Positions 1 through 10,048 are shown, counted from the first letter of the stretch. The stretch is DNA of 64,000 nucleotides from Paraburkholderia sp. HP33-1 (GCF_021390595.1 NZ_JAJEJR010000001.1:2480001-2544000), one strand, 5' to 3'. Program-made: numbers and translations. The notes: a model not told the origin generated them from the sequence alone.

Positions 1-1329
1 TACATCGCCAACGAGGACACCACCGGCAAGCTGCTGCTTGGCGCCGCGCTGTACGCGGCCGATCACGGCGTGCGGGTGCGCATGCTGGTCGACGATCTGA
101 ATTTCAAGGACCTCGACCGCACCATGGCGGGATTGAACAGTCACGACAACATCGAGATTCGCGTCTTCAATCCGTATGGCAGCGCGCAGGAAGGCATGTT
201 CGAGCGCACCACGAACCTGTTCACACAGATCGACCACTTCACGCGCCGCATGCACAACAAGGCGATGATCACGGACAACCAGCTCGCGATCGTCGGCGGC
301 CGCAACCTTGGCGACGAATACTTCAGTGCGAGCGAAACTCTGCAGTTCCGCGACCTCGATGCGCTCGCGGCGGGCCCGATCGTCGCCGACGTCTCCGCAA
401 GTTTCGACGACTACTGGAACAGCGACCTCGCCTATCCGCTGCGCGCGCTGAACAGGCAGAAATTCGACCAGCAAGAACTCAACCAGACGCGCGACGAGCT
501 GCGCCAGCACTGGCGCACCAACGCCGATCCGTATAACGCGAAACCGCTGAACGCGACGCCGCTCGCCGCGCAGATCACGAGCGAGCAGCTCGGCCTCACG
601 TGGGCGAGCGCGGAATTCAGGGCCGACCTGCCGGAAAAGATCGAGCATCCGTCGCCGGACTACGTGAGCCCGCCGCTCGCGCGGCTGCGCGAACTAGTGC
701 ACGACGCGCGCCATGACTTTCTGATCGTGTCGCCCTACTTCGTGCCGCACGACTCGGGCGTGCAGGCGGCCAGCGCACTGACGCAGCGCGGCATCCGTAT
801 CGCGGTGCTGACCAACTCGCTCGCGGCGACCGACGCGGTCGCCGTGCAGGCCGGCTACAGCCCGTTCCGCGTGCCGCTGCTGAAGGCAGGCGTCGAACTG
901 TACGAATTCAGGTCGCACCAGGACTCGCCGAACGTCGGGCTGGTCGGCTCGCGTTCCCGCTCGAGCCTGCATGCGAAGACCTACGTGATCGACCACCAGA
1001 TTCTCGTGATCGGCTCGATGAACCTCGACCCGCGCTCGGCGAATCTCAACACCGAGCTCGCGCTCGTGATCCACAGTGCCGAACTCGCGAATCAGGTCGC
1101 GAAGATCTTCGAGCGCGCGACCCAGCCCGATGAGAGCTATCACGTGACGCTCGCCGACGCGGCCCAGCTCGCGTATCTGCGCTCGATCGGCGCGCCGCTC
1201 TCGCCGCTCGTCTGGACCGACGTCGAGAACGGCCAGACGCACACCTACATTTTCGATCCGCAAGCCGGGTTTTACCGGAACGCGCTAACCGGTCTATTCT
1301 CCCTATTGCCGGTCAACTCGGAACTTTGA
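1..1329 (+). CDS. Phospholipase D / cardiolipin synthase-like protein, 5' end cut by window
   Basis: The frame is open from the first base of the window, so the N-terminus lies outside; 442 residues are visible. Two HKD phosphatidyltransferase motifs are intact: H-N-K-x4-D at about 253-276, followed by G-G-R-N, and H-A-K-x4-D at about 970-993, followed by G-S-M-N. This pairing is the signature of the phospholipase D superfamily, whose bacterial members include cardiolipin synthases and secreted or periplasmic phospholipases. Which of these this one is depends on the missing N-terminus, where a signal peptide or membrane anchor would lie. It ends 15 bases before fumC on the same strand; the two need not be functionally linked. 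Confidence 0.85.
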   Translation, partial: YIANEDTTGKLLLGAALYAADHGVRVRMLVDDLNFKDLDRTMAGLNSHDNIEIRVFNPYGSAQEGMFERTTNLFTQIDHFTRRMHNKAMITDNQLAIVGGRNLGDEYFSASETLQFRDLDALAAGPIVADVSASFDDYWNSDLAYPLRALNRQKFDQQELNQTRDELRQHWRTNADPYNAKPLNATPLAAQITSEQLGLTWASAEFRADLPEKIEHPSPDYVSPPLARLRELVHDARHDFLIVSPYFVPHDSGVQAASALTQRGIRIAVLTNSLAATDAVAVQAGYSPFRVPLLKAGVELYEFRSHQDSPNVGLVGSRSRSSLHAKTYVIDHQILVIGSMNLDPRSANLNTELALVIHSAELANQVAKIFERATQPDESYHVTLADAAQLAYLRSIGAPLSPLVWTDVENGQTHTYIFDPQAGFYRNALTGLFSLLPVNSEL

Positions 1330-1344
1330 GAAGCGGAGCCAAAC

Positions 1345-2745
1345 ATGACTGAAGACGTACGGATGGAGCGCGACACGTTCGGCGAGATCGCGGTGCCGAA
1401 CGCCCGCCTGTGGGGCGCGCAAACGCAGCGCTCGCTGCAGAACTTCAAGATTTCGACCGAGAAGCAGTCACCCGAGCTGATCACCGCGCTCGCGGTGGTC
1501 AAGCGCGCGGCGGCCGAAGTCAACCTCGGCCTCGGCGTGCTCGACGAGCAGAAAGCCCGCGCGATCATGCAGGCGGCCGACGAGATCATCGCCGGCAAGC
1601 ATCCGGGCGAATTTCCGCTGGCGGTCTGGCAGACCGGCTCGGGCACGCAGACCAACATGAACCTGAACGAGGTGATCGCCAATCGCGCAAGCGAGCTGCT
1701 CGGCGGCGAGCGCGGCGAGGCGCGCAAGGTGCATCCGAACGATGACGTGAATCGCGGACAGTCGTCGAACGACGTGTTCCCGACCGCCATGCACGTGGCT
1801 GCCGCGGACGCCATCGTCAAGCATCTGCTCCCCGCGCTGAAGACGTTGCGCGACACGCTCGACGGCAAGGCGAAGGCGTTCGCCGGCATCGTCAAGATCG
1901 GCCGCACGCACCTGCAGGACGCGACGCCGCTCACGCTCGGCCAGGAATTCTCCGGCTATGTCGCGCAGCTCGAACACGGCATCCGTCACGTCGAGGCGTC
2001 CCTACCGCATCTGTACGAGCTCGCGCAGGGCGGCACCGCGGTCGGCACGGGACTGAACGCGCACCCGAAGTTCGCCGACAGTGTCGCCGCCGCGATCGGC
2101 AAGCTGACCGGTCTGCCATTCGTGTCGGCGCCGAACAAGTTCGAGGTGATGGCAGCCGCCGACGCGCTCGTGTTCGCGCACGGCGCGCTGAAAACGGTGG
2201 CCGCGAGCCTGAACAAGATCGCCAACGACATCCGCTGGCTCGCGAGCGGCCCGCGTTGCGGTCTCGGCGAGCTGTCGATTCCCGAGAACGAGCCGGGCAG
2301 CTCGATCATGCCGGGCAAGGTCAATCCGACCCAGTCCGAAGCGCTGACGATGCTGTGCGCGCAGGTGTTCGGCAACGACGTCGCAGTGAACATCGGCGGC
2401 GCGAGCGGCAACTTCGAGCTGAACGTGTTCCGTCCGATGATCGCGCACAACCTGCTGCAGTCGGTGCGCCTGCTCGCCGACGGCGCGCACAGCTTCAACG
2501 ACAACTGCGCGGTCGGAATCGAGCCGAATCACGAACGCATCGATACCTTGCTCAACGAATCGCTGATGCTGGTGACGGCGCTCAATCCGCACATCGGCTA
2601 CGACAAGGCCGCGCAGATCGCGAAGAAGGCGCACAAGGAAGGCACGACGCTGAAGGCGTCGGCGCTGGCGCTCGGCTATGTCACCGAGCAACAGTTCAAC
2701 GAGTGGGTGCGACCGAAGGATATGGTCGGGCGTACGGGGGGCTAA
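1345..2745 (+). CDS. fumC: Fumarate hydratase class II
   Basis: This is the cytoplasmic, oxygen-stable, iron-independent fumarase of the TCA cycle, converting fumarate and L-malate. The 466-residue length is normal for the homotetrameric class II enzyme. The family signature [11 protein letters not shown] lies near residues 318-328 and carries the catalytic serine on the mobile loop. The G-R-T-H-L-Q-D and N-D-x-F-P-T-A-M-H stretches that build the active site are also present. The ATG has a purine-rich GCGGAG upstream. The gene is convergent with the thioesterase gene, and a GC-rich hairpin lies between them. Confidence 0.97.
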   Translation: MTEDVRMERDTFGEIAVPNARLWGAQTQRSLQNFKISTEKQSPELITALAVVKRAAAEVNLGLGVLDEQKARAIMQAADEIIAGKHPGEFPLAVWQTGSGTQTNMNLNEVIANRASELLGGERGEARKVHPNDDVNRGQSSNDVFPTAMHVAAADAIVKHLLPALKTLRDTLDGKAKAFAGIVKIGRTHLQDATPLTLGQEFSGYVAQLEHGIRHVEASLPHLYELAQGGTAVGTGLNAHPKFADSVAAAIGKLTGLPFVSAPNKFEVMAAADALVFAHGALKTVAASLNKIANDIRWLASGPRCGLGELSIPENEPGSSIMPGKVNPTQSEALTMLCAQVFGNDVAVNIGGASGNFELNVFRPMIAHNLLQSVRLLADGAHSFNDNCAVGIEPNHERIDTLLNESLMLVTALNPHIGYDKAAQIAKKAHKEGTTLKASALALGYVTEQQFNEWVRPKDMVGRTGG

Positions 2746-2753
2746 GTGCGCGA

Positions 2754-2779
2754 GGCGGCGCGCGAATGGGCGCGCCGCC
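2754..2779. terminator. GC-rich hairpin between convergent fumC and thioesterase genes
   Basis: A 10-bp perfect inverted repeat, GGCGGCGCGC and GCGCGCCGCC, is separated by six bases. It sits between the two convergent stop codons. It has no T-tract on either side, so it may slow polymerase or stabilise 3' ends rather than act as a full intrinsic terminator. Confidence 0.4.
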
Positions 2780-2795
2780 CGCAGCCCCGCTGCGC

Positions 2796-3302
2796 TTAAA
2801 TCTTTCCCTGCGCGACTTCTTCCGGTTTCAGTTCGACGATCGCGTCGAGCGCTTCCTTCACGTCCATCGCGTACCTGGCGAGGCGATGCTGCTCATCGGT
2901 CTGCGGCACGAAAGCGGGCACCGCCACCGGATGGCCGTTCTCGTTGACGGCGACCATCACGACGAGGCAATCGGTGGTCTGCAACAGCTCGCCGCCCTTC
3001 GGGTCGCCCGCCTGCACCGACACGTGGATATGCATGCTGGTGCGGCCCGTCGCAACGACGCGCGCACGCAGTTCGACCAGATTGCCCACGAGGATCGGCC
3101 GGCGGAAACGGATATTGCCGACGCTGACCGTCACGCAATAGCGCCCCGACCACACCGCCGCACAGGCGTAGGCGGTTTCGTCGATCCACTTCATCAGCGC
3201 GCCTCCGTGCACCTTGCCGCCGAAGTTGACCGAGGTCGGCTCGGCGAGAAAGCGGAAGGTGGTCTCCGAACGGTCCAGCGGTGCTGCGGGAACAGTGCTC
3301 AT
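2796..3302 (-). CDS. Acyl-CoA thioesterase, hotdog fold
   Basis: This 168-residue protein has the single-hotdog layout of YciA/BFIT-type acyl-CoA thioesterases, which hydrolyse acyl-CoA to free acid and CoA in the cytoplasm. The N-terminal stretch N-F-G-G-K-V-H-G-G-A-L-M-K-W-I-D-E contains the helix that lines the active site; the conserved D-E of that helix supplies the catalytic acid in this family. The start at 3302 is preferred because it has GGAG about eight bases upstream and gives the usual family length. A longer in-frame start at 3395 would add 31 arginine-rich residues without family support. Acyl-chain specificity cannot be read from the sequence. Confidence 0.88.
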   Translation of the reverse strand: MSTVPAAPLDRSETTFRFLAEPTSVNFGGKVHGGALMKWIDETAYACAAVWSGRYCVTVSVGNIRFRRPILVGNLVELRARVVATGRTSMHIHVSVQAGDPKGGELLQTTDCLVVMVAVNENGHPVAVPAFVPQTDEQHRLARYAMDVKEALDAIVELKPEEVAQGKI

Positions 3303-3465
3303 CTTGACTCCGGTCAATCGTCTGCATTGAAAGGAGGCGATTATACGAGCGCAATATTGCGCGCGGCGCGGAGTCGATTGGGGAACGCGGCGCAATGGGC
3401 CGGTCGGGCGCGTCGATGGCCCGACGCTCGGGGCCAGACTGTCGTTTCGGGACGGTTGCGCAGCG

Positions 3466-3606
3466 TCAGTTGTGGACGCTGATCCCTTGGTCGATGGTGC
3501 CGTACATGTTGATGCTGCCGCTGCCAGCCGAGCCCGAACCGGCTCCGCCCCCTGCGCAGGCGCTGAACAGCAGAACCGCCGCGGCGACGGCCAGAAGAGT
3601 TTTCAT
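3466..3606 (-). CDS. Very small Gly/Ser-rich lipoprotein (46 residues)
   Basis: The 46-residue protein starts with M-K-T-L-L and a hydrophobic stretch ending in the lipobox L-F-S-A-C, with the lipidated cysteine at residue 17. A Gly/Ser/Ala linker (residues 18-31) follows, then a short tail containing N-M-Y-G-T-I-D-Q-G. This is a complete lipoprotein signal with almost no mature domain. The product should be exported and anchored by a diacylglyceryl cysteine; its function is unknown. It stands alone between the thioesterase and the ArsR-like regulator, which is divergent from it. Short length makes a false call possible, but the perfect lipobox and clean stop argue for a real gene. Confidence 0.65.
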   Translation of the reverse strand: MKTLLAVAAAVLLFSACAGGGAGSGSAGSGSINMYGTIDQGISVHN

Positions 3607-3815
3607 CACATCGTATTCCAGCAAGAACAGACTTCGATTCTAGCCTGGCGGCATGAGACGGCGTGGGAACGCGGGCTGGCTGGACACCTCCGCTGCATTC
3701 ATTGTTCATCCGAAGCTGAAACGTCGAATACCTGATGCGCGTAGAGTAGGGAACGTGGCGGTGCGCCTTGCAAATTGGCCGCACTGCCCTTCACCACCTA
3801 TTCAGGAAAGGCGCC

Positions 3816-4529
3816 ATGACCTCCCCCCTCGCAGACAACCAGAACCACTTCCCCGGCCTGAGCCGGATCGGCTCGCTGCTCGCCGACCCCGGCCGCGCCG
3901 CGATGCTGTGGGCGCTGATGGACGGCAGCGCCCGCCCCGCTGGTGAGCTGACGATGATCGCGGGGCTGTCGCCATCGGCGGCGAGCGCCCATCTCGCCCG
4001 GCTCACCGACGGCGGGCTGCTCGCGCTCGAAGTGCGCGGCCGGCATCGCTATTTCCGCATCGCGTCGCCGGACATCGCCGCATCGATCGAAGCGCTTGCC
4101 AACGTCGCGCAGGCCAGCGCGCCGCAGCGGTCCGTGCCGCGTCCCGCCCGCACTGTGCCGCTCGACATGCGCTACGCGCGGACCTGCTACGACCACATGG
4201 CGGGCGAACTATCGGTGCGGATCTTCGAGCGCATGCTCGAGCGCGGACTGCTGACGCAGCACGGCACATCGCTCGACGCGACCGCGCAGGGCGCCGCCCG
4301 CTTCGCCGACTGGGGCATCGACCTCGCCGCGCAGAAGACCCGGCGGCGGCGCTTCGCGTGTACCTGCCTCGACTGGAGCATGCGCCGGCCGCATCTGGGC
4401 GGCGCGCTCGGCGCGGCGCTGCTCGAGGTGTGGTCGTCGCATGGCTGGGTCGAGCGGACCGAGCGGCCGCGCGTGCTGCGTGTCACGCCCGCCGGCCATC
4501 AGCATTTCGATGCGTTTCTGGCCGGATAG
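3816..4529 (+). CDS. ArsR-family winged-helix transcriptional regulator
   Basis: The 237-residue protein begins with an ArsR-type winged helix at about residues 15-95. The sequence A-D-P-G-R-A-A-M-L-W-A-L-M-D-G is followed by the recognition helix S-P-S-A-A-S-A-H-L-A-R-L and a wing ending R-H-R-Y-F-R-I. No metal-binding cysteine pair is present in the recognition helix region, so it is probably not a classical metal sensor. The C-terminal half (about 125-237) contains a second winged-helix-like segment with a C-x-C-L-D-W motif. The ATG at 3816 has AGGAAAGG seven bases upstream, which favours it over an ATG 48 bases earlier. Ligand and targets are not evident from the neighbourhood. Confidence 0.8.
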   Translation: MTSPLADNQNHFPGLSRIGSLLADPGRAAMLWALMDGSARPAGELTMIAGLSPSAASAHLARLTDGGLLALEVRGRHRYFRIASPDIAASIEALANVAQASAPQRSVPRPARTVPLDMRYARTCYDHMAGELSVRIFERMLERGLLTQHGTSLDATAQGAARFADWGIDLAAQKTRRRRFACTCLDWSMRRPHLGGALGAALLEVWSSHGWVERTERPRVLRVTPAGHQHFDAFLAG

Positions 4530-4678
4530 AGCCTCGACGCCTCCACGTCGCGACGCCGCGAGACCTTTTGTTACATGCCCGCGAATCCACTTTACAAATG
4601 AGCGGGCCTTGAAACATGGACGGAAGGTACAGTGACTGAACGGACTCAGCCCATTGCCGCGTCCGCCGGAGATCAGTC

Positions 4679-7168
4679 ATGACAAATACCAACCAGCCCA
4701 TGCAGCAAACCGGGATCAAACGCCGGATGACCGGCTATACGCTGATCGCGGCCGCCGTCGTCGCGCTCGCCACGCAAGCGAGCCTTGCGCAGGAAGCGCC
4801 GCCCGCGCCGCAAACCGCGGCCGCTGTGGCGGCCGGCGATCCGCCCGGGCGCATCGCGCGTCTGAACTACACGGCCGGCGCCGTGACCACCGAGCCCGCC
4901 GGCGCGGCCGACTGGTCGTACGCGCAGATCAACCGGCCGCTGACAACCGGCGACCAGTTGTGGAACGACCAGAACGCGCGCTCCGAGCTGCACATCGGCT
5001 CGACGGCAGTGCGCCTCGGCCAGAACACGAGCCTCGACGTGCTCAATCTCGACGACACGACCGCGCAACTGAAAGTCGCGCAAGGCACGCTGTCGACGCG
5101 TGTGCGCGAACTCGCGCCGGGCTCGTCGTATGAAATCGACACGCCGAATCTCGCGCTCGGCGTGAACGGCCCCGGCGACTACCGCGTCGACGTCGCGCCC
5201 GACGGCAGCAGCACGACCGTCACCGTGCGCAGCGGCAGCGCGATCGCGTACGGCGACGGCGGCCAGGTGCCGGTCGAGGCAGGCCAGCAGATCCGCTTTA
5301 CCGGCACCAGCCTGCAGCAGCTCGCCGACAACCGCGCGCCCGCTCCCGATGAGCTCGACCAGTGGGCCGCCAGCCGCGACGCCACCGAAGACCGCTCGCA
5401 GTCGGCACGCTACGTGTCGCGCGACATCCCCGGCTACGAGGATCTCGACGCCAACGGCACGTGGCGCGCGACTCCGCAATACGGCGAAGTCTGGGTGCCG
5501 AACGCGACGCCGGCCGGCTGGGCGCCGTATCACGACGGCCACTGGGTCTGGCAGGCGCCTTGGGGCTGGACTTGGGTCGACGATCAACCCTGGGGCTTCG
5601 CGCCGTACCACTACGGTCGCTGGGCCGAGGTCGACGGCACGTGGGCCTGGGTGCCCGGTCCGCTCGAAGCCGACGCGCCGCCGGTCTACGCGCCGGCGCT
5701 GGTTGCGTTCGTCGGTGATGACAATGGCGGCATTGACTGGGGCGTGAATCTGGCGGTCGGCGGGGTCATCGCGGCCGGCGTCGCGTGGTTTCCGCTCGGA
5801 CCGGGCGAGCCATGGCATCCGCATTGGGGCGATCACGACCACTGGAGCGCCAGGTACTACGACCGCGTGAACCGCCCGACGATCTTCAACGATTACCACC
5901 GGAACGTGAACATCCACAACACGTACGTGAACTATCGCGTGCCGGGCTGCGTGACGGCCGTGCCGGCAACCGCGTTCGTGCATGGTCAGCCGGTCGCACG
6001 CTTTTCACAGAAGGTCGATCCCGCGCAGTGGCGCAACGCACGGATCAACCCTGGCGCACCGGGGATCGCGCCGGTGCGCGAGAGCTTCGGGGCGGATCTG
6101 CGGCGCGCGAACTATCGGCCGCCGGCGAGTGTCGTCGCACGGCCGGTCGTCGCGACCCGCAATCCCGTCATGCCGGCCGCGTATCACGACGAGCTCGCGC
6201 AGCGCTTCGCGCAAGGCGGCGGTCGGGTGCCCGGTGGCGGCGAACCGGTCGTGCGCACCTCGGTGCCCGCACATATGACCGGCACACCGGGCGCGCTGCC
6301 GGTCGCGAACGTGCGGGTCGTGCAATCGCATGTGCCGGGACGTCCACCGGGGATGGCGGCGGGTGCGCCCGCTGTGCCTGGCGCGGCAGGCGGCAACGCG
6401 CCACATGGCGTCGAGCAGGCCGGCCAGCGACCCGGCGAAACGGGTGCCATGGGACCGCATGGCGAAGCGCCGCAGGCGCGTCCGGGTATGCCGCCGCAGA
6501 TGGCGGGCAATGGGCATCCGCCGCAGCCCGGCGAGACCGGGCCAGCGGGCAATCTGGGCCATCCGTCGAACGGTGTGCCGCGGCCGCCGCAAGCAGGTGG
6601 TGGCAATCCGGCCAACGCAGCTGCACAGCAGCACGGCGCGCCACAGCAATGGGGCGCGGTCGGCCGGTCGGAGCCAGCATGGACCCAGCCCCATACGCCG
6701 ATGGCGCAGCAGGCACCTCGTGTGGAGCAGCCACGCGCGCCGCAGCAGCAGGGATTCGCGCAGCAGTCTGGTGTGCCGCATCCGCAGGAGAACCGGGCTC
6801 CGCAGCAACAGGCCCGGATACCGGAAGGGCATCCGCCGACGATGCAACAGCCGCCGCGCGCCACGCCGCCTCAGCAGCCGCGTCCTGAACCCCAGATGCA
6901 GCAGGCGCAACAGCCGCGTGTCGAACCGCGTCCGCAGATGCAACAACCCCGCCCCGAGCCGCAGCTCCAGCAGGCGCAGCAGCCGCGTGTCGAACCGCGT
7001 CCGCAGATCCAACAACCCCGCCCCGAACCGCGTCCGCAGGTGCAGCAGCCGCGCCCCGAACCACGGCCCCAGCCGGTCCAGCAGCCGCGGGCGCAACCGC
7101 AGCCGCAACAGCAACACGCCGAGCAGCACCAGGGCGGCAGCAATCGCGACGAGCATCACAAAGGCTGA
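4679..7168 (+). CDS. Large secreted FecR/DUF6600-type protein with Pro/Gln-rich repeat tail
   Basis: An 829-residue exported protein. A signal peptide ends near A-S-L-A-Q (residue 38). A FecR-like beta-domain covers about 60-210, with the motif L-G-Q-N-T-S-L-D and a G-x-Y-R-V-D turn. A Trp/Tyr-rich DUF6600-like region lies at about 240-330, with repeated W-A-P-Y-H-D-G-H-W-V-W and G-W-T-W-V-D-D-Q-P-W-G units. From about 500 to the end the protein is low-complexity Pro/Gln/Gly/Ala, ending in tandem Q-Q-P-R-x-E-P-R-P-Q units. There is no membrane anchor and no anti-sigma N-terminus, so it is not a classical FecR regulator. An envelope or extracellular structural role is an inference. It converges with thyA at a shared terminator. 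Confidence 0.8.
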   Translation: MTNTNQPMQQTGIKRRMTGYTLIAAAVVALATQASLAQEAPPAPQTAAAVAAGDPPGRIARLNYTAGAVTTEPAGAADWSYAQINRPLTTGDQLWNDQNARSELHIGSTAVRLGQNTSLDVLNLDDTTAQLKVAQGTLSTRVRELAPGSSYEIDTPNLALGVNGPGDYRVDVAPDGSSTTVTVRSGSAIAYGDGGQVPVEAGQQIRFTGTSLQQLADNRAPAPDELDQWAASRDATEDRSQSARYVSRDIPGYEDLDANGTWRATPQYGEVWVPNATPAGWAPYHDGHWVWQAPWGWTWVDDQPWGFAPYHYGRWAEVDGTWAWVPGPLEADAPPVYAPALVAFVGDDNGGIDWGVNLAVGGVIAAGVAWFPLGPGEPWHPHWGDHDHWSARYYDRVNRPTIFNDYHRNVNIHNTYVNYRVPGCVTAVPATAFVHGQPVARFSQKVDPAQWRNARINPGAPGIAPVRESFGADLRRANYRPPASVVARPVVATRNPVMPAAYHDELAQRFAQGGGRVPGGGEPVVRTSVPAHMTGTPGALPVANVRVVQSHVPGRPPGMAAGAPAVPGAAGGNAPHGVEQAGQRPGETGAMGPHGEAPQARPGMPPQMAGNGHPPQPGETGPAGNLGHPSNGVPRPPQAGGGNPANAAAQQHGAPQQWGAVGRSEPAWTQPHTPMAQQAPRVEQPRAPQQQGFAQQSGVPHPQENRAPQQQARIPEGHPPTMQQPPRATPPQQPRPEPQMQQAQQPRVEPRPQMQQPRPEPQLQQAQQPRVEPRPQIQQPRPEPRPQVQQPRPEPRPQPVQQPRAQPQPQQQHAEQHQGGSNRDEHHKG
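6899..7036 (+). repeat. In-frame 69-bp tandem repeat, two near-identical copies
   Basis: Two copies of a 69-bp unit (23 codons) start at 6899 and 6968 and differ at only a few positions. They encode the Q-Q-A-Q-Q-P-R-V-E-P-R-P-Q type repeat. Shorter degenerate units continue to about 7100. The period is a multiple of three, so copy-number change would alter the tail length without a frameshift. Confidence 0.8.
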
Positions 7169-7195
7169 GCAGGCCGCCTGCCGTACGGGCAATAA

Positions 7196-7230
7196 AAAAG
7201 CCCCGCGATGCAAACCATCGCGGGGCTTTT
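7196..7230. terminator. Bidirectional intrinsic terminator
   Basis: A perfect 15-bp stem, AAAAGCCCCGCGATG with its complement, closes a five-base loop and is bounded by A and T tracts. It can therefore stop transcription both from the FecR-like gene (plus strand) and from thyA (minus strand). Confidence 0.92.
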
Positions 7231-7272
7231 CACATTTGAAGTCGCGGCGCTACCGCCCCGCTTCCACCGGGA

Positions 7273-8244
7273 TCAGATCGCCATCGGCGCCGTCAGCGGC
7301 TCGTGATGCCGATAGCCGACCAGCGAAAAATCCGCCGGCTCGATCTTCTCGAGCCATTCGGGCTCGTACATACCGGTCTTCGCGTACTCGGGCACGCGCT
7401 CTGAAATTGCGAGCCGCGGGCTCTCGTACGGCTCGCGCTTGAGCTGCTGGTTCAGCATGTCGAGCTGATTCTCGTAGATATGCGCGTCGCCGATGAAATA
7501 ACTGAACCAGCGCGGCGTATAGCCCGTCAGCCGCCCGACCAGATGCAGCAGCGCCGCGCCCTCGGTCAGATTGAACGGCGTGCCGAGCCCGACGTCGTTG
7601 CTGCGGATATACAGGCACAGCGAAATCTCGCGGCGCGTGGCGTTGGGCAGGAACTGGTACAGCAGATGGCAGGCCGGCAGCGCGATCTGGTCCAGCACGG
7701 CCGGATTCCACGCATGGAACAGAATCCGTCGATCGGCGGGGTTTTGCATGATCGTGTCGAGGCACTGGCGCAACTGGTCGATCGCCTTGTAAAGCAGCAC
7801 CTTCGAGCGACCTTCTTCGTCGAACTGCGTGATCACGCGGAAACCGCGCGCCTGGGCGTCGGCGAGCTGCGCGCTCGCGCTGGCGTCGAGCACCTTGTAG
7901 GCCGGCCATTTGCGCCATTGCACGCCGTAGACGTCGCCCAGATCATCCGGGCCTTCGCGATACGGATTGGCAAGCCACTGCGCGTTCTGATTCGCGTTCC
8001 CGTCCCACACCTTGCAGCCGAGGTCGCGAAAATCCGCGGCGCTGCGCGACGCACGCAGAAACCCGACCAGTTCACCGATCGCCGACTTGAACGCGAGCTT
8101 CTTGGTCGTGACGGCGGGAAAGCCCTGCTGCAGATCGAAGCGCAGCATCGCGCCGGGCATGCTGATGGTGCGGATGCCGGTGCGGTTTTCCTGCCACGTG
8201 CCGGTGTCGAGAATCGTACGAACGAGGTCCAGGTATTGTTTCAT
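7273..8244 (-). CDS. thyA: Thymidylate synthase
   Basis: This enzyme converts dUMP to dTMP using methylene-tetrahydrofolate. The 323-residue length fits the longer ThyA form seen in Burkholderiales. The catalytic cysteine lies in [11 protein letters not shown] (C192), with the phosphate-binding [11 protein letters not shown] just before it. The protein ends in the canonical A-P-M-A-I tail that closes over the active site. The ATG at 8244 gives the standard start M-K-Q-Y-L-D-L-V. Its metabolic partner folA lies 10 kb away on the other strand, with the amyloid-like locus between them. Confidence 0.97.
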   Translation of the reverse strand: MKQYLDLVRTILDTGTWQENRTGIRTISMPGAMLRFDLQQGFPAVTTKKLAFKSAIGELVGFLRASRSAADFRDLGCKVWDGNANQNAQWLANPYREGPDDLGDVYGVQWRKWPAYKVLDASASAQLADAQARGFRVITQFDEEGRSKVLLYKAIDQLRQCLDTIMQNPADRRILFHAWNPAVLDQIALPACHLLYQFLPNATRREISLCLYIRSNDVGLGTPFNLTEGAALLHLVGRLTGYTPRWFSYFIGDAHIYENQLDMLNQQLKREPYESPRLAISERVPEYAKTGMYEPEWLEKIEPADFSLVGYRHHEPLTAPMAI

Positions 8245-8488
8245 GCGGTTTCCTTCGACGCGGCGCGAACCCAACCAGGCACGCCACGGAATTGAGCAAA
8301 ACTCGATTCTAACAAGCGCGACCGCACGCCGCCGGGCCACGGCGTGCCGCATGGGAAATTCCAAGGGGGATTTCAGACGGAGAGGAAAAGGCCGCGGAAC
8401 GCGAGGGAGACCAACAGAACCCGAAACTCGCGGCGACGCGTCAAGCCTGGACACGCCACGTTGCCAGTCGCGCCGCTCGCCCGCCGCC

Positions 8489-9883
8489 TCACAGATGCGG
8501 CACCGACGCCGGCAAATCACCGTGCGGCGGCGCCATCGGCTCGCCTTCCATATGACGCATGCCGTGCGAGCACAGCAGCCGATACAGCGTCACCCGCGAG
8601 ATGCCGAGCTCCTGCGCCGCGTCACCGAGCCGCCCGCGATGCCGCAGCAACGCGAGCTCGATCGCCTGACGCTCGGCTGCTTCGCGCGCCTGCGCGAGCG
8701 AAACCGGCACGATCTCGACGTATTCGGCGAGTTCGAGGTCGCGCGCGGTGATCGCGCGTCCCTCCGACATCACGATCGCGCGCCGCACCCGGTTGATCAG
8801 CTCGCGAACGTTGCCCGGCCAGCCGTAGTTATGCAGCGCGGCGATCGCATCGGGAGCGAAACCGCGCAGGCGCCGGCTCGCATCCTTCTTGAAACGCTCC
8901 AGCATGTGCCGCGCGAGCAACTCGATGTCCTTGCCGCGCGCGCGCAGCGGCGGTTCGTCGATCTGCAGCACGCAGAGGCGGTGATACAGGTCGGAGCGGA
9001 AGCGCCCTTCGATCATCGCCGCGGTCATGTCCACGTGGGTGGCCGAAATGATGCGCACGTCGACGTCGATCGCGGTGTGTCCGCCGAGCCGCTCGACCTT
9101 GCGCTCTTGCAGGAAGCGCAACAGGCTCGCCTGGCTTTCGAGCGGCAGATCGCCAATTTCGTCGAGAAACAGCGTGCCGCCATTGGCCGCCTCGACCCGG
9201 CCGATCTTGCGCTGGTTCGCGCCGGTAAACGCGCCGCGTTCGTAACCGAACAGTTCGGATTGAAGAAGGTGCGGCGGGATCGCGCCGCAATTGATCGGTA
9301 CGAACGGCGCGTTGCGCCGCGCCGAGCGCTCGTGAATCGCGACCGCCGTCAGCTCCTTGCCGGTGCCCGATTCGCCGGAGATGAACACCGGCGCGTCGGT
9401 CATCGCGACCTTGCGGATCGAGCGGAACAGCGCGAGCATCGCGTCACACGAGCCGACCATCTCGCCTTCGGCGCCCTGCGAGCCGTCGTTCGACGCGGTC
9501 TCGCCCAGCGAAATCATGCCGTATGCATGACCCACCGAATCGACGATACGGTCGCCCGAATACGGCACCGTCACGTAATCGAAACAATAGTCGCGCACGA
9601 GCCGGCGCAGCGCAGCGTCCTGCAGCTGACCGGGCGTGGTGGCAGCGACCCAGCCGACGTTCGGCATGGTCAAACAGGATTCAAAAGCGGCGATTTCGTG
9701 CGGCAGGAAATCGCTCGACAGATCGAGCAGGCCGCCCGCTGCCGCTCCGATACGCACAGCCCGGCGCGCATCGCGCGCCGATCCCACGACTTCGACATGC
9801 CAGCCGCGCTGCAGAAAACGCGTATTCAGTTCCGCGCTCGGATCGCGCGAAACGTAAATCAGTTGCCGCGTTGCGGGTTCCAT
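8489..9883 (-). CDS. Sigma-54-dependent activator with VpsR-type N-terminal domain (activator 1)
   Basis: This 464-residue enhancer-binding protein has three parts. Residues 1-135 form a receiver-like VpsR-type domain. The AAA+ domain has Walker A G-E-S-G-T-G-K-E (170-177), the sigma-54 contact loop G-A-F-T-G-A (217-222) and Walker B with D-E (241-242). A Fis-type helix-turn-helix lies near the C-terminus (about 404-440, G-I-S-R-V-T-L-Y-R). An Asp is kept at the phospho-acceptor position (D54), but the acidic pair is missing and the usual beta-5 Lys is Thr (T105). Control by phosphorylation is therefore doubtful, and ligand control as for c-di-GMP-binding VpsR is possible. It is transcribed away from the amyloid-like operon and is paralogous to the activator at 16858-18393. 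Confidence 0.9.
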   Translation of the reverse strand: MEPATRQLIYVSRDPSAELNTRFLQRGWHVEVVGSARDARRAVRIGAAAGGLLDLSSDFLPHEIAAFESCLTMPNVGWVAATTPGQLQDAALRRLVRDYCFDYVTVPYSGDRIVDSVGHAYGMISLGETASNDGSQGAEGEMVGSCDAMLALFRSIRKVAMTDAPVFISGESGTGKELTAVAIHERSARRNAPFVPINCGAIPPHLLQSELFGYERGAFTGANQRKIGRVEAANGGTLFLDEIGDLPLESQASLLRFLQERKVERLGGHTAIDVDVRIISATHVDMTAAMIEGRFRSDLYHRLCVLQIDEPPLRARGKDIELLARHMLERFKKDASRRLRGFAPDAIAALHNYGWPGNVRELINRVRRAIVMSEGRAITARDLELAEYVEIVPVSLAQAREAAERQAIELALLRHRGRLGDAAQELGISRVTLYRLLCSHGMRHMEGEPMAPPHGDLPASVPHL

Positions 9884-10048
9884 TATTCAGATCCTCTCGT
9901 CAACGAACGTTAAGGACGACGCATGCACCTGAAACTGAGGTTCAGACACGCTGACTCGTTCGGGATTCGCAAATCGCAAAAACCGAACGGCCATTCCATT
10001 CCGTGCGGACAGCTGATCCCCAAGAAAGCGGCGTGTGTGTTTGAGACG

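Noticed and set aside
4673..5983. A 436-residue frame on the minus strand, Arg/Val/Ala-rich
   Set aside because: It is antisense to the FecR-like gene and is typical of the shadow frames of high-GC coding sequence, with no family likeness.
6899..7100. CRISPR-like or mobile repeat
   Set aside because: The repeat is in-frame, with a 69-bp period and no spacers, and encodes the Pro/Gln tail of the host gene.
8012..9913. A 633-residue plus-strand frame opposite activator 1 and thyA
   Set aside because: Both opposite-strand genes have clear families; this frame shows only reverse-complement composition.
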